Part shown: piece by piece, positions 45,883 through 57,500 of the stretch
Layout of the letters: every line of letters begins with the position of its first letter
How positions within the stretch are numbered: the stretch's first letter is position 1
Source of the DNA: Anaeramoeba flamelloides
Lineage: Eukaryota > Metamonada > Anaeramoebidae
Direction of reading: 5' to 3'
Assembly: GCA_027625915.1 (NCBI GenBank)
Contig: JANTQA010000023.1
Span: 6,758,001 to 6,822,000, forward strand
DNA length: 64,000 nt
The notes under the pieces: model-generated
Told to the model about the DNA's origin: nothing
What the model saw: only the letters and a program-made list of their open reading frames with translations
The model's database searches: none
Translations under genes and position numbers: made by a program

Positions 45883-47892
45883 TTTATTTTTATTTTTTCA
45901 TTTTTTTTTCATTTTTAATAGTTAATTCATGATTTCAATTTTATTCTAATTTTTTTTTTTTTATTTTTGATTATCAATAATTGTCAAACACCAAAAAAAT
46001 GAGCAATCAGATATAAATAAAAGGCAAATTAAGAAATCACTTTTTAATTTTGAAATTAGAAAAGTATTATCAATTTTGTAATGAGGAATTGTTTGAGTAA
46101 TTCTTTTTTTGATTTCACATTTTGCTTAATTTTATTTTTCAAATTCTTTTTTCATTACTTATACTCTAACCAAATAAATTCTATTTGAAGAAAAAATATA
46201 TTCTTTTTTTACGATTTTTCTAATCCTTTTTTTATTTCAATTTTTTTGTTTTTAGTAAAAATATAATAATACAAATAATTAATCTATGTTGTTGTTTTAT
46301 AAAAAGATGTGATCAGAAACTAATTTTGAAAATAACAATAAAAATCTCAAAAAATTATTAATTTTATTGAAATTTAATATTTTTGCCAACGATTTATAAT
46401 TTATCTAAAAATGGTTATTTCTGAAAACGTAGATGATTTTTATTTTTAAATTCCTGTATTAAACTTTATTTTAAAAATAAAACTATTTAAATATCAAAAA
46501 GTGCTATTTATCAGAAATCGATTCCTATTAATAATCTAATTTGTTAATTTCTTTGTATTTAATAACTTTAAATAAATGTAATTAGGTTTCTGATCTCAAT
46601 TTTTTATAAGATTCTTTTTTTACCGATTGAAAATTGGAGTTTATTATTATCTTTTTGTTGATAAAAATTATTTTACTCAAGGGTTTAATTATGATAGAAA
46701 TGCTGTAGAGAAGTTAAATATATATAAATTGATTTTATTATTTTAAAAACTTTTGTATCCATAAGATATTAAGGATCATAAATGAAATACTTTAATGTTT
46801 TGTTCAAAAAGGGTTAATTTTTTGTTTCATATTAGTGTAAATCTTTTAATAAAATATATTGTGAAAAATCGAAAATCTATCAAATTTAATAACAAACATA
46901 TTCCTATTAATTTTATAAAACTAGTTTATAAATATCAATATTTTTATAGAGAATATTGTTAAAAATAAAAAAAAAACCAATTTGTTGGGAATAACCTTGT
47001 AATTGAAAAGTTAATACGTTATTGTTACGGTAGATGCTTTTTTCATCAAAATTAAGTTTCTTTGAAATAACTATTCTCTTATTAAAAGATTAGTTTATCA
47101 ACACCACTTTTTAAAAATTAATTATTTTGAAATTCTTTTCAAATCTAAAATATTTCTACATCGGTATCATTAATTATGATTTCTTATTAAAATTAAAGAA
47201 TATTAATAATTTAAAAAAAAAAAGAAATTTCATATTTTTTATAAAATTTTTAATTTTAAAGTTGTTTATCTGTAATTATTCTTGTTTTTTTTTGAATATA
47301 TGATATTAAAAAAAAATACCTTACATGAAAATAAAATCTTAACATGATATTTATTTGTTAATATCTGATAATGTTAAAATACAATACTTTTTATGATGAA
47401 CCAATTTTTTTATTAACCCCGTTATAAACCTACCCAAAGTTCATTAAAGTTGAAGTATCCAGAATACTAATGTAATTGTTTGATGAGAGAAAATAGATCT
47501 ACTTATTTTGAAAAAATAGAGTTTTATTAAGTTTTCCTAGAGTTTGGAAAATGATAATTTTTCTTCCTGTGATTTTGATTGATGGAATAAATAGTGTTTT
47601 GAACAAGTACAATTGGATTAATCATGATTAAAATCAGTACCGAGTTATACTTTCCAAAGTTGGATTCTTAGTAAAAAGGAATTAATTCAAAACAAAAGTA
47701 ATTACATAACAATTTCCCTAATTTTAACTATTACAAATAGTTTCAGGGTACTATTTCTTACTAAGTATTTTTTTTCAATATGTCAAAGGAGATTTTTCTC
47801 AGTTTTCCATTCCGAAATTAGTAATTGGTCTCAGTCAATAATTTTTCCTTCAAGTGAACATAATGATTTTTTTTACTTTCAATTCCCTCTAA

Positions 47893-47934
<42 letters not shown>

Positions 47935-48887
47935 ATTTATTGATTCATAAAACCATAATCAGTATTAAAAATTTAGCTTTGGATATAAAAAAAGTGATTT
48001 TGAATCTTTCTGTTAATAATCTATATTTATTGAAATATGATTATGATTTTTTTTCAATTTTTTTTAATGGTTTTTAATTAATAGCTGAAATCAATATATC
48101 AACATTTGACTCAACATCATAAGAATTGAAAATTAATTTCCCTATTGATAAGTTCTTACATTATAATTTATTATATTGTTAATCCTTTCATTTTTTTTTT
48201 AATTTTTTTCACTTAGATTTTTTTTTCTCTTTTTCTGGTATTGGAAATTAAATATATCTATTTCTATTGAATCGTAGATGACAGATAAAACAAAATTTCT
48301 ATGTGATGTAAAAATATCTTATGAAAAGAATAAAGTATTTCATAAAGTATTTTAGGTAATATCGGGGTGCAAAGGGCCCAAAAAAATTTTCCAGTAAAGT
48401 ATGATGTGTTTTAATCATTAAAACTAAGAGGTTTTTGATGTCTAGACAAACTTTTCCAAAAAAAAAAAAAAATTTTTTTTGACAAAATTTGGATGAAAAA
48501 ATTAATAAATCTCAATAACCAAAAAAATTCCCAATTTTGAAAATTTTTTTTCAAGTTATTTTTTTAATATATTTAACTATACAATTTTTAATTATAAAAT
48601 TTTCTTCAATAGAGAATTATTTATAAAATTTTATTTCTTCAATTCTTTGACTAACATTTTAAATTAAAAAATGTCTTTCAAAGACGAATGGGTATATTTG
48701 GGATTCTAAGTGATATGTAAAAGTCAACAAGCGAACCCTCTAAAAAAGTAGAAAATTTTGATAGGATAAAAAATTAGACTATAACTAAAATCAAATTAAA
48801 AATAAACACTTGTGATCAGCTTTTGAAGATGATTGATTGGTGAAGAAACAATGAAATGTCAGAGTTAATACATAGATGCAGATATGA
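45883..48887. other. Intergenic region, RCC1-BTB to USP (convergent)
   Basis: About 3 kb between two convergent 3' ends. It is AT-rich and has a long TA run at 47897-47932. No ORF with a domain and no repeat family seen elsewhere in the window could be recognised. Confidence 0.65.
47897..47932. repeat. (TA)n microsatellite
   Basis: About 18 TA units. Confidence 0.95.
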
Positions 48888-51086
48888 TTATTTCTCAATT
48901 AAACGATAAAATAATATATAACCATTTGTTTTTAATATATTCTGCTTTTCGACAAGATTAACTTTTTTATAGGATATCGAATACCAATTACCATCAGATT
49001 TCAAAGAAATACTCGAATAATGACCAGAATTAATATTCCCCGAATGCATTGCAATTGCTATTAGTTTATATCCCCAATCTCTTTTTTGGCTTTCATCAAA
49101 ATCAATAAATTCATTCATTGAAAATTCTTCGGGAAAGGAGACAAATCTATTATTTTTGAAATAATGGCCAGAAAAATCCTGAGTAAATCTTTTTAAATTA
49201 AAAACTAAAATCTTTGGAAGCCTCTCTATTACAATCTTTTTAACAGTTTCTGTTTTTATGAAATTGTTTCCATCAATTGTTTCATTTAGGAGTTGTGTAC
49301 AATTTTTACAAATAACTGAGTTTGATCCTGATAATTGTTCTGGGGATACGAATTCATTAATATATTTTAAAAGATCATATTTTTTCTCATTTTGGATTTT
49401 ATTGTTATTATTTGTTTCATTCTTCATATTATCATTATTTTCTTCCCCTTTCAGGATATTTTCAATGTCTTTTTCTTTTTCCTTTTCTTTTTCCTTTTCT
49501 TTTTCTTTTTCTTTTTCTTTTTCTTTTTCTTTTTCTTTTTCTTCTTTTTCCTTTTCTTTATTATCGTCTTCTTCTTTTTTTTTTTGGAGTTTAACCTTTT
49601 TTTTCGTTTTGTTTTGATTATTTATTCTATTTTTATTTTCCCCTCTTCCTCTTCCCTTCCCCTTCCCTTTATTCCTATTTCTTCCTTTTCCTTTTTTCCC
49701 TTTTCTTTTCTTTTTTTGATGATTAAAATTCTTTTTTTTCTTTTTTTTCTTTTTAATTTTTTTAGGGTTTTCTATCTTTAAAGACAAACCAAAAAAGTGT
49801 TCATAATTTGTTGAAGTTTGCCCACACTCAAGACACGTCAATGTTGAAGAAAAAGTACCCCTAAATAATTTTTCGATAATAGTTATTCTTATATCATTTA
49901 ATTTTTGAATTTGTGGAGATTGTAGTTTTATTTCTTCCAATTGTTCGCTGTGCAATAATTCCAAAAAATATAAGAAAAATTCATGGGCGTCTTGTTGTTT
50001 CCCATTGAAGAAATTAGGAATCAATTGCAAAGTTATATCAAATATCTTTTGTGGGTTATAACTTTGAAGTGTAGATTTCCACATATAGATATAGAAATTT
50101 CTTAGGAGATTTCGGGTTGTTGATAAGGGCTTGCCACTGTAATTTAGAAAATGATCTCTCAATTCAGTAACTTCGTTAAGGGTTTGCATTATCGAATTAA
50201 AATAACAAGAATTCCCACAATTCACCAATCCTTTAATCCCATCCCCAAAAGTGTTCTTATTCAGATCTGTCAAATTCTCTTGAGAGGAATTGTCTTCAAT
50301 TACAGCTTTATTTGTTTTGGATTGGTTAGAAAGTTCTAATAAAGAGAAGGATTGGTTTAGCTGTCGTCTTTTATGATTAAAAATTGACTTTAGGTGTCCT
50401 AACCTTTTGATTTTTTTTTTTGAAAGCAGCACTCTTCTTTTTAATTTTTGAAGTTCGATCATTTCTAAATAATCTGGATCGTTGTTCCATTGATTAGTGA
50501 CTTGTTGTCTTTTTTGGCTTTGGTTTGAGTTTGTGTTTTCTTTTTCTTGTTTCTTGATCCATTTCATTGGTTCCTTTTTCTTGCTCTTGTTCTTGTTCTT
50601 TTTCTTGTTCTTGTTTTTTTTTGACGAATTGATTTCGATCAATGTTTAATTGTCTTAAAACATAATTGCTTATTGATTTTCTTAACTTTACTAATTTCTT
50701 AAATTCAGAACTAAAAGTTTCTAGATGTTCTTCTGTGGGAGTCCCTTTACACTTTAAACACCACACACGGTTTGGTGATAATAATTCAAGTGCAAGTAAA
50801 TGTCCTGTGTTTTTATGATTATTTCAAAATTGGGTAGTTACGCTGCTGAATGCACATTGAAGACACATCCAATAATGGTGCTTTCTATACCTTTTTCTTA
50901 ATTTTTGTCCAGGGTTAATAATTCTAAAATGGCTACATTTGGTAGTTAAGGTTTGAATTGTGTTTAAGGGTTCATCTGGAAAAAAAGGTGAGTACATAAT
51001 AAAAAAAGGAAAAAAATGAACATCCTCAATTAAAATGTTGAATAAAATTTACCACTTTTTGGATACGAACAATTGCTTTTGTTCAT
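48888..51086 (-). CDS. Ubiquitin-specific protease, USP16/45-like, two breaks
   Basis: Exon 1 (51086-51053, MNKSNCSYPKS) and exon 2 (50975-48888) join in phase 1 over a 77-bp intron (GTAAAT...CAG). An N-terminal ZnF-UBP is visible: KCSHF, YWMCLQC, KNTGH, VWCLKC. A Lys/Gln-rich linker follows, then the C19 protease with Cys box GLVNCGNSCYFNS (Cys about 268), QQDAHEFF, zinc pair CLECGQ and CKNC, and His box SGHYSSI with NGYILFY. A Lys/Glu-repeat insert of about 130 residues splits the catalytic domain. USP16/45 proteins remove ubiquitin, from histone H2A in animals. The zinc finger frame contains TGA at 50826-50824. The frame then shifts by one base in or near the A9 run at 50614-50622. Both affect only the N-terminal part; the catalytic domain is intact from about 50642. 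It is either an assembly fault or a real loss of the zinc finger. Confidence 0.88.
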
Positions 51087-51496
51087 AAGAGGTGAATGGT
51101 TGAGTAAGTTTCTTTTCTTTAATGAGTTGATCACTAAAAAAAGAACATTTTTTTTAACCTCAAACAAAGTTCTACTCTCATTTTAAATTTTTAGTGTTTT
51201 TTCATTCTGTAATAATTCCTCTTATATTTGTAATATGAAAAAACGAAACAAATATTTAAAGATATGTGTTGTCATAGTTGTTGTTGGTTAATATGGGTTT
51301 TGTAGATTATCTTTATTTTCTCTATTTCTTTTCTTTGATTATTTATTTGTCTAAAATTATTGTGAATTTTACAAAGTTTTTTAATTTTGACAAATAAATT
51401 TAAAAATCAAATTTTAAGTTAAATATAAAAGACTTAAAATGATTTCTACTGTGATGAAATTGACTTTGTAGAATACTGTTAATTGTAAAATAAAAA

Positions 51497-51674
51497 GATC
51501 AAAATTTTCATTCAGCTTTTCAAAATAATCATATCGCAAGAATTAAAAAAACATCAAAGTCCGCCATTATATCTCAGAAAATTAATCATTTAAGTGATAT
51601 ACTGAAATTAAAAAATTGAAAGGTTACATGATTTATATAACCCTTTTTTGGAAAGCTAAATGAAAATTTTGTTC
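51497..51674. mobile_element. MITE, GCTGAATGAAAATTTTG family, copy D
   Basis: Left GATCAAAATTTTCATTCAGC, right GAAAGCTAAATGAAAATTTT. It aligns with copy C, including flanks on both sides (TACTGTTAAT at the left, CCATTTATTTTGCAACAAA at the right). The duplicated unit is therefore longer than the TIR-bounded part. Confidence 0.75.
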
Positions 51675-51712
51675 CATTTATTTTGCAACAAATAGTAAAA
51701 ATGAATTATTTC

Positions 51713-51952
51713 AGATACTGATAAATTCTAATAAATTTCAAAAAATTTTTAGTTCATATTCCATTTTTATAAATCTTCGAACTGTTACTTATCAAACAGA
51801 ACAGGACAAAGAAAATTTTGAAGAACAACTAATTTTACAGAGTTTATGAACACTTAACCATAAAATGCTTTATTCAAAGCTTGATCAGAATAATTTCAAA
51901 AATGGAAAATCAAGGAAAAATTTTTTGAAATTTATTAGAATTTATCAGTATC
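51713..51952. mobile_element. Foldback element with AGATACTGATAAATT ends
   Basis: AGATACTGATAAATTCTAAT at the left and its exact complement ATTAGAATTTATCAGTATCT at the right. The near-perfect arms are about 38 bp, total 240 bp. It sits directly beside MITE copy D. Confidence 0.8.
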
Positions 51953-52859
51953 TAATAATAAAAAATATTGTATGTTTTTTGAGATTTGTAAATGGGATTT
52001 TTTTACCATAAGCCAATTTAATTAATATTTTGAAGAGTTGATTGATCTGGGATTTTTATTGGTATAATTTTAATTGTATTTAAAATAATAAAATCAAATA
52101 TAAAAATTTTATCAAAATTGGTTTATTATTAAAAAAAGTCTAAAAAAATCAAGTGGGTCAAATGAGTAGTGAGATAATTTATGAACATAACTAAATAATC
52201 AGAAAAAAATTGGTATTTTCTAATTAAATTCCCGATTCAATCTTATTTTTAGGAAAGCTGTACAAAAGTTCAAGGAATTAATGATTTTTTATTGATTAAA
52301 TTCTTATAATAATCTTCTTTTTTTTAATAATTATTTATGTTTTACTGATTGATACTCTTCATTTGGAGTTTTTAAAAATCCTATCATCATCTATTGATTT
52401 TTTTATAATTAATTTATCTTGATTAAAATCATAAATCAAATATTTCAGGTTTTTAGGAATGATTTTTTTTTGTGAAAAAAGTTCTGAAAAAAAGATTTTA
52501 GCTCATATCAAATTAGAATTAATTTTTTAATTTTTCAAATTATTACAAACTATGTGTTTTTTAATGAGAAATAATGATGTTTATATGCATTTTTCAAACT
52601 TATCTATACATATTATAATATGTGAAATCTCTTTTGTTAGGTAACACTGAGAGATTTCTCTATTAGATAAAGTGAGAAAATAATATTTGTATTTTCAGAC
52701 CTAAGAATAAAAAGGTATTATTATCATATAAATAATAATGATCACACATGTTAGATATATCATATTTTTAGTTGATCTTTCAACTTGTTCAAAAAAATAG
52801 AAACAATCAAAAAAATTATCAAAAATGATAAAATTTTTATAAATCTATTTTTTTTTAAT

Positions 52860-54170
52860 TATCCAGGGAGGAATTTAATTTATTCTTACATCAGTTAGGT
52901 TTTCCAGAATTTAAAAGAATTTAGTAAATTCTTTGATTTTTCTGAATTCTTTTGAATTCTGGTCAAGCACCGTTAGGTTTTTTTTTATTTGAGAAATATT
53001 CAAAAAAAAGTTCTTATATTTCCTTTTTATTGTTTAACTTCAAAAAAAAACACTCTGCGATACTTCACTTATTCCTAAAATTTCATTCAGAATTTCAATA
53101 TAAAAATCACAATTTACTTTATCATTAATCAATGACAAAATAAAATATGATTCTTTATCTTGAATAATATCAAAGATATTATATTTATTATATTTATTGA
53201 TTTGAATTAAATCTTTAATCTAAATTTTTGAGTTTCTTTATAGAATGGGCAATCCTAGAAAAAATGATCGATATCTTCATCTGTATCTAGGTTAAAATAT
53301 TTTTTTGCATAAATTACAAGATTTTTTTTTTTGTTTTATTCTTATCATAAACATAAGATTATCTATTTGGATAATTTGGATAATTTCTTAGTTGTAAGAT
53401 AGAAGTAGAACACTCCATTTTAAATATTTTTTGTCTTTAGTTTTTTTTTAATTTTAGAAATAAAAAGAAAATTTATAAATTTATTTTCATTTCTCAAATT
53501 AAAAAAAAATAGTTGTTGATTTTTTCCAGAATTAAAAAGAATTGAGTAAAATCTTTGATTTTTCTGAATTATTTGGAAAATCTATTGATTTTTACCTTTA
53601 GATTTTCTTGAGTTTTCTGTTTTTTTGGATAATTAATATATTTACCAATGAAACAGAAAACACCAAGAAAACCTAGGCGCTTGACGCCACGTACTGACAC
53701 GACATGACTGTTTGTTAATATAGTTATTATACATAATAATTATTAATATTTTTGATCTTTCGGTCCAGAACTATTTATTATTAATTTTTCTCTTAATTGA
53801 TTAAGATTTGTTAAGTAATTTTTATTTTTCTATTTTCCAATTAATATTTTCATTGTTTTTTTTTGAAAATTTTATTTTTTTTGATATCATTTCAAAGCCA
53901 AGTATTTCTAATTTTTTTTTGAGTTTATATCTTCTTATGTAGATTGATATTCTGATTTGTTCAAGTTTAGCATCAGTTTTATAAATTATTCTCGGGGAGT
54001 GTGGATTTATTTTTACAAATTTTGTTACTTTTTTATTTATCCGAACCTCAATCGAGTCAAAATATTTTTGGTTTAGATTAAAAATTATAAGAACATAAAA
54101 TATTTGGCGAATTCCTATCCATTTGAACATTTGTAGTTTTGATCCATTAGTTATTTTTTTTGGTTAAAAA
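52860..54170 (-). mobile_element. LINE remnant 2: RT C-terminus, zinc motif, hairpin 3' end
   Basis: On the minus strand, 54130-53822 encodes a segment matching the C-terminal RT region of the first LINE (INPHSPRIIYKT here, INRNTPILIYKT there). Further on, 53370-53230 encodes a CNLCKK pair and, in another frame, DEDIDHFF and DCPFYKE, a C-C-H-C motif usual at the end of LINE ORFs. Hairpin modules lie between (53420-53700) and after (52890-53060), and the end is GGAGGAATTTAATTTATTC beside a T-run, i.e. a poly(A)-like end on this strand. It is dead and 5' truncated. Confidence 0.75.
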
Positions 54171-54539
54171 ACATTTTGATTTTTTTAAAATTACCTTTTA
54201 ATTTTTCAAAGTTTTTTGTAAACTTTTTTCTTTTTCAAGCCAAATTCTTAAATATTTTATTTCAGATAATTTTTAGATTTTTGGTTTAAAATATGATCCA
54301 AAAAAACTTTAAAATGAACAAAAGGGAATATTAGAAATATTATTTAAAATTTATATAAATAAATATTGAAAAAAATAATAATTATCATTTTTTTTCAAAA
54401 ATAAAAATAATCAAACTTTTTTAAATTCATATAGAAATTGTAATTTATGAAATGAGTAACAATAAAAGAATTAAACTTCATTATTTGACATAATGTTTGA
54501 AGTTAATATTTGTATTCATCAAATAAAAAAAAAAAATCT

Positions 54540-57500
54540 TTAATTATTTTCTTGAACAAATTCACAAAATTCATCGATCAAAACAGGCCATGCAGACATT
54601 TCATCATAATTGCTTAAATCTGGTTTTATTGTAAAAGCAAAATCTATTAAAAGTTTCCAAGTATCACGAGTAATGGATGATTTTTTGACATGATCTTGAC
54701 TTAAAAATTCAATCCATTTATCTAGTAAAGCAAATCTTTTTGGAAGGATAATTGTCCAAAGTTGGATTGCTAATTGAACTGGTATTGATCTATTATAATA
54801 TTTGAAATTTATTATATTATGTAATTTTGGATAATATTTTTGAAAAAGAAAAAAAGAAAAAAAAAAAGAATTTTATAAGTATTATTATGTTTTTTTGTTT
54901 TTGAAATATTAACATATATATTCATAGGAACACCATTTTCATCATTATTAAAAATATTTTGAACCTTGTTTTCTTAATAGTTAAAAAAAAAAAAATAAAA
55001 TATTTTTCTTGATAAATTGAGTATAGTTTGTTTTGAGAGTTAAATAAAGACGATTATAAATAAACAGTTGAAAAAATTGAGTTATTTTTTTGTTTTTATA
55101 CCCTCAGTATATATGTTAGAAATAAATATTTCGATCTTTGAGTTTTTTTTTTTTGAGAAAAAATTTTTTTATTGATTGATTGATTTTATTTTAAATGAAG
55201 TAAACTTCCTATTTTTCTTAAAAGTAAAAATTAATAAATAAAATGTGTTTTTTATCCATAAAAAAAGAAAAAAAAAATAGAGAATTTATTAAATGAATTT
55301 CCCCTTCATTCAAAAATCAAAGTTTTCAAATCATTAATAAACAGAAATAATAACAAGTTTTTTAATCCCTTCGCACATAGGATGTAACCTAAGTAGTTAT
55401 TGATAAAAATTATTTTTTATCTAAAAATCCGAAAATAGATAATTCTTTTTTCCATTTATTTAATACTGAGATTATATTTTTATTATAATTTATTAATTTT
55501 TTTTCGGAATGTTTATATGAAAAATCCACTTAATAAATCATTCAAAACCATTTTTTTTTTTTTTATTATTTACTGTATTAATCAAGGATCTTTTGAACAT
55601 ATTTTCAATATGGTTTTTTCAATTTGGATAAATTAAATTTGAAAATTTTGTTATTTTTTCATTTTAACGTTTTATTCGTTTCTATTTCAATAAATATGAT
55701 TAAAAATCAAAGTAATTTTATTTTTTTTTTTGATATTATTATTTTATTCATATTTTTGTCAGTTAAATAATTTAAAAATTAATAAATCATATTATTATGT
55801 TGATATCAGGTACCAATTAAAAAAAAATTATTTTTTTTTTTTTTTTTTTTTTTTTATTTTTTAACGGAGGGGTTGTTAATCCCTCTTGTTTGCCGTTAGG
55901 TTTTCCATAATTTAAAAGAATTGAGTTGAATCGAAGATTTTACTCCATTCTTTTGAATTCTGGAAAACCGCCGTTAGGTTTGTTTTAATTTGAGAAAAAA
56001 AAGAAAATTTTTGAAATTTTCTTTTAATTTCTGATATTAAAAAAAACCTAGGCACTCTACGGCACTTTACCGAATTCCTAAATTTTTATTTAGAAATTTT
56101 AATAAAGACTCAAAAATTAGTCTATTACCCACTAGTGATAATAAATATATTGAGTCTTTTTTTAAAAAAATTATTTTATTTTGTTTATTATAAAATCTTG
56201 CCAATGAATTTATCAAATCCTTATTTAGTTTAACTCTGATTAATTTATTTTTGAATTTCCCTTTTTTTTATAAATTTCCATTTTCTCATTAATTTGATTT
56301 TCCATTTTAAATATCAATAAAATTCATTTTTTTTATTCCTTTTATTTAATCCAAAATTTGTATTTTTAAGAATTTTTAAGCAAAACTTTTAAAAAAGTAT
56401 TTTTAATCTTTTTTTAGATATTTTGGAAAAAGGCTTGGCAAATTAATTTTAAAATATCTTTATTAAACTTAATCCTCATGAAACTTTTTAATATCCAAAA
56501 TTATTATTTGTAATAAATTGATTATTAATAATAATTCAATTGGGTTCTTAAGACATTTCTTTAATTAAATATATCAAAGTTTCTGATCACAATTTTCTTA
56601 TGATATTTTTTGCTGTGAAAATTGGTATTTTTTTTCATTTTGATCATAAAAACTGTTTTCTACGAAGAGGTTAAACCTGAAAAAATTTTGAATAGAATTG
56701 AAAACTTATAAATAGTATTTTATTATTTAAAATCATCCTTTGTATCCTTAGTGTATTACTGGTTTTTTAATTAAATTGTTCGTGCCTTGTTTTCATAAAA
56801 ACAGTGCAATTTTTTTTTCATTTTTTGAAAATATTTTGATGAATATATTTTAAAATACAACCCAATAGGTACATTGATTCAATTAGTAGTAATATTCCTC
56901 CGAATTTAATATTATCAGTTTATGAACAAGAACACTTCCAAAGAGAATTTTTTAATTCAAATATATAAAAAAAATTCCAGACTTTTTTGGAAATATCCTA
57001 TATTTCGCTTTAAAGATTCGCAATATAAAATAAATTAATAAAATTTAAAATATTACCTATGTTCAGGATCTTCTTTTCCAAATTCGAAAACAAATGAATA
57101 ATATTCCTTAAATTTTTCATTATTTTTAACTTCTTTTTCAAATTCTCTAAGCTTGTCTTTCATTTTTTCAATAGTATCACACCTATAAGAATTATAATAA
57201 TGAATATAATAATAAAAGGAAAAAGAAAAAAAATCAAGAAATGGAATATTAAAAATAAATAAAAGGGAAGGAAAGAAAGTGAAAAGAAAAATTTGATGAA
57301 ATGGGTTATTAAAAAAGAAATAGGAATTAAATTTTTAATGTTTTTTGATCATATTTTTTGTTGTGCAAAAAGAAATAAAGATTTTGTTTCTTGGTAGATT
57401 TTTCCCTCGTGTATTTCTTCAGACATTTCCCTACACATCTCAGATGTCATTAGAGATCATACATTTTGATTTTTCTTTTTAAAAACTAAATAAAAATAAA

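Larger units (their letters stand above)
51087..54539. other. Intergenic region between USP and DCN1-like genes
   Basis: About 3.5 kb. It holds GCTGAATG-family MITE copy D (51497-51674), a foldback at 51713-51952, and LINE remnant 2 with hairpin modules (52860-54170). The stretch 51960-52850 shows nothing I can name. Confidence 0.75.
54790..57056 (-). other. 2.3-kb intron 4 of the DCN1-like gene
   Basis: Donor GTAATA, acceptor TAG, phase 2; joins GKEDPEH to RSIPVQLA. It contains hairpin cluster copy 8 (55835-56085) and 600-bp TIR element copy 2 (56410-56995). Confidence 0.88.

Noticed and set aside
49258-49781. Three long plus-strand open frames rich in F, L and S
   Set aside because: They are the antisense of the Lys/Glu repeats of the USP gene; no domain, composition only.
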